This document shows positions 33,625 to 43,917 of a stretch of DNA of 64,000 nucleotides, piece after piece. Numbering within the stretch: position 1 is the first letter of the stretch; each line of letters begins with the position of its first letter. The translations under genes were made by a program, and so were the position numbers. Source of the DNA: Zymoseptoria tritici IPO323 (lineage: Eukaryota > Ascomycota > Dothideomycetes > Mycosphaerellales > Mycosphaerellaceae). Where the stretch lies: positions 1,612,001 through 1,676,000 of the forward strand of contig NC_018218.1 of assembly GCF_000219625.1 (NCBI RefSeq). The letters are read 5' to 3'. The notes beneath the pieces were generated by a model. It was not told where the DNA came from, did not search any database, and saw nothing but the letters and a program-made list of their open reading frames with translations.

Positions 33625-35881
33625 TTATTCGTAGCCGGCGCCTCGTTGCCAGGGACTGGGACTTGCAGTATTGGCACGAAATGAACGCTGTTGGCTGTCG
33701 CTGTATGGGCTAGCGGCGGCACTGCGGTCATAGGGAGGGTTATGCCTCGCAGATCCGTGCTCGGACGGGAGGAGGCCAGGACTTCGAGGTGCGTCGGAGG
33801 CGTAGCCACCGTATGCGGTGGAAGACTCACGCTCCTTGGATCGGCCGCTGCTATCGCCCGAGATGGAGTCGGAGTCGGAATCGATCCGGCTGCCCTTGAC
33901 ATACGGGTTGTGCTTGGACTCGCCGCGTGCGGTGGCGCCGAGAGCGTCGAGTTCGGTGTTGAGCGCGGTTTGCGACTTGATGAAGCTGCCACGATCGTCG
34001 CGCATGGGCTGGTAGCGGGTATCGGGGTTCTTGGCGAACATAGCGATGAGCGAAGCGACCAAGACCATGACGAGGAGGACCAGGGAGAAAATGGCGTTGT
34101 AGATGAAGAAGATGACTCCCATCGCGCCGGTGACGATTCCGGGAGCGCTGAAGATTCCGGTGAACACCAACAGGAAAATGGCGCTGAGAAAGTTGATGAC
34201 CGCAATGGAGATGTTGAAGCCGTTCGTCTTCTTGTCCATGTATGGGCGGAGAACGCAGACGGTGATCAAGAAAGCGGCCTCGATGACCACCAATGCAATG
34301 GCCTGGGCGGTACCGCTCGTCTGAACACAGCCGATAAAGATGCCCTTGATGAGGATGTAGACCAACCACGGAACGATGAAGTAGTATGCGGTGGCCTTGA
34401 ACTGGACGTAGAGGAAACCCCATTTGTTGAGCGAGACCGGGTCCGAGTACAAGATGTAGGCCGGGTTCTTGTGCATCGCGATACTACGGCGAGCCAGTCG
34501 AATGACCTTGCTTGATGCCCAGCCGAGAATGCCCAACATGCTGAAGATGGTGAAAACGGCAAGAGCGACCTCTGCAGCGGAATCCTTGCGGGTGAACTCC
34601 CAAAAGCAGAGCACAACCATTTGAGGGTATCCAATGAGCACACATCGGAACAAGATGCCCTTGAGGACAGTGGTCCAGCCATTGCGGAAATCCTGGAACT
34701 TCTCTCCCTTCATGCGGCCAGCCTTGACGAGTCCGTCGCACACACCTTTGAAGATGAGCACGCCGAGAACGACGAAGATGATGAAAGCGACGAAGAAGAT
34801 GTAGCCGGTCATGAAGATGTTCGACAGCTCAATTCGGGCGCGGAAACCGACACGTTCAAGGCCGCGGACAGTGATTGACAAGGAGGTATCAGTCGTTGGC
34901 GAACCGGCGTTGGAACGAGCGTGCAGCGCATTGCGCGCCACCTGAGTGACTGCGCGCTTGGCCATGGCGAAGGAAGCATCCAGACCACGCTTTTCAACAC
35001 GGACGGAGGCCTCGCTCAGACTGGACAAGACATTGGTGGGAGTGCCGCCAGTCGCACGCTGGTACCAGGTCGCGAGCGTCTGAATAAAGCCCACGCGGAT
35101 GATGCCCATGCTCCATTGGAAGTTCTGGGTCCATGATGCGACGATGGGCGGAAGAGACACAGCGGTCATTCCAATCATCGCTTGAGCCTGGAAGTATCCG
35201 AACAGAGCCATGGCGTTTGCGGCGACGTGGGCTGCGGTATTGCTATGACCCAGGCCAGACGTGATGGCAGATGCTACGAGAGCCAGACCGCCAATAACAG
35301 CCGTTGTCCACGCCACACCCTTTTGATCCACAGTCTTTCCATTCGATAGTTCTGCTTCGACACAAGCGACGTGCCTGTTGGAGGCGAGAGAGGTGAAGTA
35401 CACGCGGACTTTAACGTCGAGATCGGGCACCGTGTAGGCAATACCTGATTCACCACAAGTCAGTTTTCGATGCAACGGCGATTTCATTCTTCAGCATCCA
35501 CGTACCTGGCACTTGTGACAACTGATCCGCATCAATGACGGCGTTGCTCAGCAGGTTGATCTGTCCAACGTTCATCGGGCACAGTCCCTTGAGGTCTGAT
35601 GAGTCGCAAGGGTCGACGTTCTGCTGGAAGACCTTGAGACCATAGGCGTAGACCTCAATGTTGATGGTGACATTTCCGGTGACACTGCTAACACCGACGA
35701 CATCGAAGTTGAGCGTTCGGTTGCCCGGCGTGAATGCAACATCGAAGAGGGTGGCGGAGAAACTGCTGTTGGACATGCAGGGGTTGAGCGATGTCGATGT
35801 GAGGATGCGTTCGCTGGCATATGCGACGGGCGCAAAGACGAGCAGCAGGGCCGTCGTTAAGGATGCTATTGAGAACTTCAT
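33625..35881 (-). CDS. TRP-like / flavin-carrier (FLC) family membrane protein
   Basis: Complement(33625..35444, 35506..35881) gives 731 residues; the 61-bp intron has a GTACGT donor and CAG acceptor. Residues 1-22 are a signal peptide. An ML-like luminal domain follows to about 170 (LTSTSLNPCMSNSSFSATLF, FTPGNRTLNFDVVGVSSV). A multi-pass TRP domain (PF06011) then runs to about 580, with segments such as IFFVAFIIFVVLGVLIF and VVIEAAFLITVCVLRPYMDKK. A Ser-rich cytoplasmic tail ends in SPWQRGAGYE. Yeast Flc1-3 sit in ER/Golgi-type membranes and affect FAD transport, calcium handling and cell-wall integrity. Which of these applies here is unknown. Confidence 0.93.
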
Positions 35882-37552
35882 GGTTGTGGCAATGTATGTC
35901 TGCTGTGGTAGATGGGGCGGCGGTCGCCGGCTTCAGCGAGAGTGGGCGTCGTCAGCGCGTGGACGACGTGGTGGGCGGAGGGCGGAGGTGTCGGTCGGTC
36001 GGTGGTGTTGCTGGAGTCGAGTCGAGTGATCCCCAAAGCGAAGGACAGAGACGGGCGGTCGGCGGCGGAGGAGGTGTTGCTGGGGAGGGTGGGGAGGGGA
36101 GACACTGCGTAACGAGAGAGTGCAGTGGGTGGTGGCCAGGAAACGGAAAGACGCAAAGCAGGAGTGAGGATGGGAGGAGAGGTTAGGGTGGCGAGGTGTG
36201 GTTGGCTGAGACTCGCTCGTTCGGTAGGCGAGGATCCGTGGGACAAGACGGCCTGGCCCGCAGATTTGAATCCGTAAAAGGTCGGGGATGTCGCTGGAGA
36301 TGACGCTTCTATTGTTTCCAAGAATATATCAATCAATCAATCAGTCCAGCCTCTCTGCTTGCTTTCTCTTTGCGAGTGATGAGATCCAAGTATGTCGAAG
36401 CAGCAGACAGACGCGTGATTGATTGGTGGCGACAAGTATTGCCGTAGATGCAAGAGAAGGTGGCCAACCGATCCGCCAGAACCGAAGCCCTCCCTACCTA
36501 ACACGCTACAGGTACCCTACGTCCTTTCTCCTGATTGTCTCTGGAATGCTCAGCCCTCGCCGCGTGTCCGCCAAAATACGAGTGAAGCGAGATTTCGGCT
36601 TGGTCTTTTGTGATTGGCCGCCTGACCCTGCCAAGCAATTCAATGCGTGGATGAATTTGACGTTGTCCCGAAGCTAAAATTATTCATGGAACACACACGG
36701 ATTGCGGAGTCGACCAGATTGCGATCTTCTCCGCAACGCCATTGCCGGCATGAATGATGAATAGACGGAGTTTTGCTGCCATTTGATTGTCGGGAACTCG
36801 GGATGCCATGCTGTCGCGGTGGATGACGCAAAGCAAATACAGCAGTGAGGAACCGAACAACTTTTCCAATTCAATAAGGCGCCGTTCTCCGCGTGGCTTC
36901 CAGCAAGTAAAAAGAGCATGAACCTGGATTGAAGTGGTCCCGCCGACGCTTCATGCTTGGTAACGCGTCAGCTATTGATTACTACGCGCTGCAGTCTCCA
37001 TATGGGGCCGGGATCTCAGATCTATGAAATTCACCTCCCTACGGCCAAGATTCACTCTCACATCACACAATTACCATCGGCTTCACGAAACGTCGACGCA
37101 TGGTAGATTTGATTTGAACGCTCTCGCAGATGAGCTGTTATACCCGCAGAACAACATTCCGTCGAATGACCTAGAGGCTCATTCTCGCTGGAGAGATCAA
37201 GTCCAGGATGAAGTCAGTGAGTATTTCAGCCTAGGTTGCTCACTTTACACACGCGCCGTGTCCGACGTCTTCACTACTTCAAGATCCGCACATCACCCAA
37301 GCATAGATCACGCTATCGCATACGGGCAGCTACCACCACAGCACGGGATTCGGGACAATGGCGTGGTGGTTCGCTTCCGTTGGAGACTTGCGCTCAGCCC
37401 AAGGTCAAGCAGATGCTTCAACCCCAAGTATCACTTTGCGGAGAGCGATGTATCTTCACGCGGCGAGAGAAATACCAACAACATGCGTAGGTCGTTGATT
37501 CGCAGCATGAGACAGCAATATCACCCAGCCGTAGGTTCCCGGCCCATTCTCC
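35882..37552. other. Long intergenic region; one weak frame at 37024..37587
   Basis: This includes the TRP-like gene's promoter, with tandem CGGT units near 35992 and an ATCA run near 36330. A 187-codon plus-strand frame starts at 37024 (MKFTSLRPRFTLTSHNYHRL). Its first 70 residues look plausible, but the rest is not protein-like and it overlaps the neighbouring gene's end. I leave it uncalled. Confidence 0.45.
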
Positions 37553-38828
37553 TCAGTCCACCAAACAAACCACCTTTCCCATCGTAACATTGCCCTCCAG
37601 CATCCCATGTGCCTCCTCGATCTTCCTCCAGCTCAGGACTTTCTCCACAAAACAGCGGTGGTCACCCCTGACCAGCTTCGGCACTACCGTCTCCGCGAAC
37701 AGATCTCAGCTTACCCTGATACTCCGCATCCCGACTCCTCAGCGTGCTGCCTACAAAACTCGCCCTTTTAATCACAAACGAGCTGATGTCCACGCCCGCC
37801 GGCAACATCGTGCCGCCCATGACGCCCAACTGCACGACCCGGCCATCCTTGGCCAGCACAGCGAGGTTGTCGGCGAAGTATGGCGCGCCGACAAAGTCGA
37901 TCACCAAATCCACGCCTTCGCCGCCATTCACGCGCTTGACCTCGTCAGCCCACGTTCCACCGGCAGAGCCATCAGCGGCAGGATAGGACTTTGTCGTGTT
38001 GAACGCTGCGTGTGCGCCGATTTGCTTGGTCACAAACTCGCGTTTGGCGACTTGACGGGTAGTGGCGTAGACTTTGGGAGGTGGAGAGGAGAGGTTGAGG
38101 GAGAGTTGAATGCCGGCTATGCTGACGGAGGAGGCGCCGGCGTGCCAGAGGATAGACTTGACTTTCGAAGGTGTGTACTCGCCGACGAGGTGGATGGCTT
38201 GCAGGGCGGTCATCCAGACCTGGAGGGTGGCAGTTCAGTTGAGTGGTGTGGCGTCTAGTGGACAGAGTGGAAGCAAAGAGTCAAGACCTCGACTCACCTC
38301 CGGAACAGCCGCACACTCTTCCCAAGACAACTTAGCCGGCTTCATCAGCAACATCTTCTTACTCACAGCCACGTACTCCGCATACGCTCCACCGTACGTA
38401 AGTCCGAACACCTCATCTCCCACTCGATAGTCCTCTCCGCCGGCAGCAGCGGTATCACTCCCCACCTCCTCCACGACGCCAGAAAACTCTAGACCCATGG
38501 CCTTGGTGACGCCCGGTGGCACGGGATGCTTGCCTTCTCGCTGGAGAGTATCGGCCCTGTTGAGGCCAAAGGCTTTCACTTTGACGAGGCATTCGGAGGG
38601 CTTGGGTTGCGGCTTTGGGACCGAGTCGTTGATGAAGAGGGCGGAAGCTGGACCGGCGCCGCCTCTCACGTCTGGAAGGAATTTTGTCTAGTCTGATGGT
38701 GTTCTCCGTGATCATGATGTCCGCTATTGGGGAGGAGGGCCGAATATCCGCTTCGGCTCTGCAGGCTTAGAACAGTCAAAAGGTGAAATGAAAGCTGCTC
38801 GCTCACCTATGGCTCGCATATTGGCCAT
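37553..38828 (-). pseudogene. Quinone oxidoreductase (Zta1/PIG3-like MDR), frameshifted near the C-terminus
   Basis: Three exons, complement(37553..38219, 38298..38671, 38807..38828), read MANMRAIDVRGGAGPASALF, then LNRADTLQREGKHPVPPG and MGLEFSGVVEEVG, which are hallmarks of NADPH:quinone reductases of the TP53I3/PIG3 branch. The nucleotide-binding loop reads HAGASSVSIAGIQL. After LRSRDAEYQGKLR the frame goes wrong at about 37702..37711 and stops at 37662. The expected continuation (DLFAETVVPKL ... GKVVCLVD) is present in another frame down to 37553, as if two bases were missing. As read, the product is 317 residues and lacks about the last 50. No intron explains the shift. It is either a real inactivating change or a sequence error. 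Confidence 0.85.
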
Positions 38829-39164
38829 TTTTCTCGCTTTACTATGAGCGTCTCAAAGTACTGGAGCTACCTTATTGCCAAAGAGTAAAAGAAGAGAGAT
38901 CAGTACACCATTGCCGAAGATTTGATGACGTGAGATGAGGGGTGAGGTGTGTATACTTTGAACAATCGGCTCGGATGAGTGGCCTGCGCATGCTGAGAAA
39001 AGCTTACAAACAAGTTGCATGCAGTCATTGTTAGCACATTCATGTAGACTTGATAGCTTGTTTCACTTTGGTGATCACAATGCGGCACGCGTTGTCCTTT
39101 GCTTTCGTCTTAAACATCAGCCTACATCATTGTCGATAATGGATCGCTTTCACAACCACACAGT
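38829..39164. other. Intergenic, no gene seen
   Basis: This is the upstream region of the quinone oxidoreductase and 3' flank of the unknown gene. No signal was recognised. Confidence 0.45.
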
Positions 39165-39918
39165 TTAGACCATGACCCAATCGTCTCCAGTTTCGAACAC
39201 ACTCGCTGCTTCTTCGACTTTGCGAGGGACGGCATCTTCGCGAGGCATCGCCAATGGAACGGGTGCCACGGTCAGGTATTCGAAGCCCGGAAGCTCGAGA
39301 ACCATTGAACTTGGCGGACCTTCCCGCTCGTCTTTGGTAGGCGCGCGCGGATGGTTGGCCCACGGCGATGGACCATGAGAGGGAAAGCTCGCGAGGAAGT
39401 AGTGACTGTCGGCTTTGAGATTGGCTTGCCAGGTCTGGTCGTCCAGTGCAGCATCGGTGTACTGTGCAAGCTCGCGTGTGGCGTCGGACCTGAGCAGGCA
39501 GAACCTCATGGTTGTCGAAGATCCCAGTGCACGGAGGCTGCCTGGAAGGATCACATCATGGATATGCGGTGCTCCAGAGAGAACACGACCGAGAGCACCA
39601 AGTGGCAGAGCTGGCCGTCCAGTGCTGGCAGCAGGGCCCTTCCAGTCTTTACGTCCGTCAGCTCGATGCTCATGACCTGCGGAACTATCATTCCCTCCGT
39701 TCGGAATGTGACTGACCGACGAAGATGAAGACGCGTGATCTGCTCGTCTGCTCCAGGCCCCAGCAGATGGCGCTGCACTCCCTCAGCTTCGCCAATGCAT
39801 GCAATGTCCGGAACAGAAGAGCTCTGTTATTGGTGGCCAACACGCCCTTGGCTAAGTCGTTGCGAAAATGGAGGTCCAGGACGGTCCCGTGCGTTGCGTG
39901 GTATTCGATGTTACCCAT
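39165..39918 (-). CDS. Unknown protein, fragmented across three frames
   Basis: Three minus-strand frames each read like part of one protein. The first starts MGNIEYHATHGTVLDLHFRN at 39918. The second covers about 39715-39551 (IVPQVMSIELTDVKTGRALL). The third runs from about 39565 to 39165 (VILPGSLRALGSSTTMRFCL, ending ETGDDWVMV). A 44-bp intron ending GCAG could link the first two, and a 145-bp intron ending CACAG could link the second and third, but neither is convincing. Two small frameshifts would explain it equally well. No family was recognised. Confidence 0.4.
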
Positions 39919-41077
39919 GGTGTTGATGCTGATGTAGAAGAAGGTTGAGAAGGTACGAGTAACAATACATCCAAGACCTCAACAAGAAAGGTACTGGCAT
40001 GCAGCCTAGGTTACTCATCCTTCGTGCGTCTGTGTAGCTGTGTGGTGGTACAGCAGCTGTGCTCGAGCTGCCTCCAAGGCAGCGACTTACCGGGGCGCGT
40101 CTGGAACGACGCACTAGTATCGTCAATAAAGTCATGCGTTCTTCATGAGTTGCGAGGCAATGTGCGCAATTGTTATGCTTATAGGAGGTAAGAGTGATGG
40201 AGACGAAAGGGAATAGGCACGCAAAGCAGGTCGCGTCGCAGCGAGGACGCTAGTCTCGGGACAGGCCGGAGCCAGGATTGACTCTGCGACTTCACTCTCA
40301 CTACCTGGCCTTCGCTGGACACCATCATCGACTTGCGAGCTTCTTGAATACGATTTGGTTCAGAAGCTGCGCTCAGCTCTCGAAGCTCGTCATGATCGAC
40401 ACGACCGCTTGATGCAATGAACCCCTCGGGAGAAGACACCCGCAATGGCTCAGTTGCACGCAGAGACTGCATCACTGAAATCGTTGCAAAAGATCAAATC
40501 GAACACACGAGAAGCTACAGAAGCCGGGAGTGGCCCACCTGGACAAGACGAACCTGTCGCGATGACATAAGAGAACACTGTGTCCATCTTTGACCCCTAT
40601 GCGGCTACGATGCAGTGCTGAACTGCTGATGAGCTCTGTGAGGAGAAAGGACTCAGCAGAGTCTGACTTCAAGACCTTCTCTGCAGAACCGAGAAATTGT
40701 GCACTTGATGATCCTACGCTAACGCTGCTGACCTTCTGCAAACTTTATAGTACGCCCGACGACTTCGGGCGAATACGCTCCATCTCTGATGATCGATCGA
40801 GCAAGAACATATCGCCGTTGATTTTTTGCCTTACCAAGTTCCATCGCACTTGAGGCCTTTCTGACGAGAACCTGTACCGCATCAAGAGGATCACACGTTT
40901 GGCTCCCGCGTCCCGCTGTCATGGACGAGATATGAGGAAAAGATGGCAGCGGGCCGGCGACTGCACGTCCAAGCTTCCACGCTAGCATTGTTTGTACGCA
41001 CAGAACACTTCATCCGCCGCTCAAGCTTCTACCAACTCTTCAACTTCGACACCCACTCTGCGCTCGTCTGCCGCATC
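39919..41077. other. Intergenic, no gene seen
   Basis: Two gene starts face away from each other across this 1.16 kb. The minus-strand frames of 89-98 codons are not protein-like. No distinct control element was recognised. Confidence 0.45.
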
Positions 41078-42075
41078 ATGGCACCACCAGGACTTTCGGG
41101 CTCTGGCAGCCAGCCGTCCAAATCTGGGCAACGCCAGCGCAAGGACGTGCCCAAATCGAGCGCATCCCATCCTAGCGGCATCACCAAGAGACAACGAAAG
41201 AACATGAATCGGCTTCAGAAAGCCGGCAAGCCTATCAAATCAGCTGAGGAGTATCGCGCTCAACTCGAAGTAAAGCTCGCAGACCAGGATCGAGGGATCG
41301 CTAGGCGTCAAAATCCGATAGTCAAAGACAATGTTCCAGCGGACTGTGCGCTCGAATGTCTTCGTCGCGACAAGCCCTCCCTCTACGCAAGCATTACCAC
41401 CGGATCTATCCCAATGCCCGCGAAGGACGACCCACAGAGCGCGCGGGTAATCTGGTTCAACGACTTGAACAACAAGTTCACCTTCAACAGGCACTTCACG
41501 CAAGGTAAGATGCTATCGCAGCACGCAAGAGACATGGCCCTTCACTGTGCGCAGAGTGTAGCCATGCCGCTTTTCTCTGGCATATTGAGTCAAGCCAGAT
41601 TCTCGACGAAGAGCGCATCGCCTCTCTCCTCCTATGCCCCGACTCATCACTCACATTGCGCGCTTCAAATTGTTGCGCCCAAAACATTGTACTAACGCAA
41701 CTGACAGCTCGTATGCTCTACGCCATCATCCGCTACCGCGATTTAGAGCTTAAGCATCCAATCAGTCTCCTCGAACGTCAATTCGCCGCCGCTTGCCTCG
41801 AGCATGACCTGGGCGAGCAAGACCGCACATGGGTTCGAGAAGGGTTCATCGACTTATGGCTCAACTCTCCCGACTCGGCGCTGCCCACTTTCACGCGTGC
41901 GTTTTGCAAACGCTTCAGGGGATTCCGCAAAACGCTGTCCGAAACATTGCCTGAAGTCCACATGCCCGTAGCGCCGTCCTCCACCGCCAAGCCATTGCGA
42001 GACTCGCCCATGGAAATTCAACAGCTGTATGAGCCGGCGGGCGAAGAAGACGAGCTGGACAAGGAATGGGCGTAG
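41078..42075 (+). CDS. Unknown basic protein; frame continues beyond an in-frame TAG
   Basis: Exons 41078..41504 and 41708..42075 give 264 residues. The intron is long for this window (203 bp; GTAAGA donor, CTGACAG end). The N-terminus is rich in Ser/Gln/Lys, followed by ITKRQRKNMNRLQKAGKP. The middle reads ARVIWFNDLNNKFTFNRHFT and ARMLYAIIRYRDLELKHPIS. The annotated end is EEDELDKEWA and a TAG. The same frame stays open for a further 68 codons to a TGA at 42282, with clearly protein-like wording (DDYNTRSWDVIMSDMYP, HRKKWTRIAEELSLVDT). No family was recognised. The longer product would be about 332 residues plus the residue at the TAG. Confidence 0.65.
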
Positions 42076-42282
42076 GATGACTACAATACGCGCTCTTGGG
42101 ATGTCATCATGAGCGACATGTACCCTACCACGCAGTCAAACAAGCAGAGGTCCGAGGCTCACCGCAAGAAGTGGACCCGTATTGCGGAAGAGCTTTCTCT
42201 GGTCGACACCAAATCTGACATGGAGACTCGATTGGGCGAGATGAGAGGTAGCCTGCACAAGATGAGCTCGAGCGATGATTGA

Positions 42283-42708
42283 AGCTCTGTCCACTCGACA
42301 TCGTCTGAGCCAGTCGTTGCAAAAGCGGTGGTTTTGGGTATCGTACAGTACTGGAAGGGCTGACAATCTTCCCGGCTAAGCTGAGGTCTTCAGCCAGAGC
42401 GGAGCTGTTCGTGCTATGATTTTTGATTCGGAGATGCTCACGAATTTTCGGAATCGTTGGGACTTCACGAGCTCTTTTATCGACTCGTCTTCAAAGCGAT
42501 ACAAGCGGACTTAGCTCCGTTAGAACCTAATGTCGGCTAGCGCTTCACTCAGCTCGACAGAGTTTCGACAAATTGTATATTACCTCACTTGCTCATCCAC
42601 TTCCTCGCGCTCCCGTTCACAATGCCATATTGAAGCGAGCCTACGCCTCGCGGTACTTGTCGTTGAATCATAGCGTGGCAGCGAGTACTCGCCAAGTCCT
42701 TCGAAGCA
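42283..42708. other. Intergenic, promoter of the OTU gene
   Basis: No gene seen. An open frame extends upstream of the OTU start to 42573, but it lacks a good start. Confidence 0.5.
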
Positions 42709-43697
42709 ATGGAAGAACTCCAGACCCAACACAGGAAAGAGCTGCGCGACCTTCAAAGTCGCATCACGCAGAAGAAAAAGCAGGCAAGCAAGAAGACGCG
42801 CAAAGGTACCGAGTTCCGGATTTTTTTGACTCTACCAATCAAATTTGCACCTTCTTACAATCTCACGCCCAAGGCATCAACGACGAATGCGATCGCCTCG
42901 AAGCGGAAACTAAGGAGCGACATCAAGCAGAAATCGCGGCGCTGAACGGACAAGACGCGGGAAACGAGGCATTACCGATCGAGCAGCTGGACGAGCTCAC
43001 ATTGAAAGTTGACCACGCAGAAGAGGACGAGAGTACCAGTGGTACAGCGCATGATTCGGAGCGAACGCATGCACAAACTACGCCAAACCCAGAAGAGGTG
43101 GAGTCAACAGCCGGCGGAAAGAAGCCCAGCCGCCAAAAGGCCCGCCTTGCGAGACGTGCTGCCGAACAAGAAGAGATAGCGCGACAAGCTGCGGAGGAAG
43201 CAAAGAATCTTCCGGACATGAAAGAGCAAGAACGGTCACGCATGAAAGACGCCTTGAAACAGCATGGTCTGGTCGAGAAGGAGATTCGTGCAGATGGACA
43301 CTGCTTATATTCGGCGATTGCTGACCAACTGGAGCAGCTGGAGATTCCCATCGGAAGCTCTCCAAACGGCGAAGCTTTAGTCGGGTACAAACTTGTGCGG
43401 GCGAAGGCAGCAGAGTATATCCAGCAACATGAGGATGATTTCGTGCCGTTCCTGGAAGAGCCATTGCCGGACTATGTGCACAAGGTCAGAAACACAGGCG
43501 AGTGGGGTGGACAGTTGGAGCTGATGGCACTGGCGAAGACGTACACAGTCGACATCAACGTCCTGCAGGACTTCGGGCGGGTGGAAAAGATCGAAGGAGG
43601 GAGCGGAGATGCGGCGGGCAAAAGCGCGTGGCTGGGTTACTACAAGCACGGATTTGGGCTTGGAGAACACTACAACAGCCTGAGAAAGGCGGCTTGA
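42709..43697 (+). CDS. OTU2: OTU-domain deubiquitinase (Otu2/OTUD6 type)
   Basis: Exons 42709..42805 and 42874..43697 encode 306 residues; the 68-bp intron has a GTACCG donor and AAG acceptor. A charged coiled coil (MEELQTQHRKELRDLQSRIT, then residues 33-155 rich in Glu/Lys/Arg) precedes the OTU domain at about 160-300. The catalytic triad is visible as D173 and C176 (DGHCLYSAIADQL) and H298 (GLGEHYNSL). The two-part layout of a long coil before the OTU fold is that of OTUD6B and yeast Otu2, which act on ubiquitinated 40S ribosomal subunits during translation. A long frame also runs upstream of the ATG, but MEELQ is the family-like start. Confidence 0.93.
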
Positions 43698-43917
43698 GAC
43701 ACGAAGGAACGAAGCCCAAGACGTAAAGGCATGCGGCAGCGCAGAGTCTGCGTGAGGACCACAAGTATCAGGCAAGATTTCCACACGGATCCGGAGACCA
43801 GGATCATCTGCAGACGTAATACCGAAGACCTCGGGCTGCACTAGAGTACCAAAACACCTCACGCACGCCCTTTTGCAGCCCCTGGGAGACATTGCGAATT
43901 CCCATGCTCCATCGGCG

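Noticed and set aside
33691..34515. 274-codon plus-strand frame opposite the TRP-like gene
   Set aside because: Acidic antisense shadow of the membrane-protein frame; the minus-strand frame has clear family motifs.
37024..37587. 187-codon plus-strand frame
   Set aside because: Plausible first 70 residues only; it overlaps the end of the quinone oxidoreductase on the other strand.
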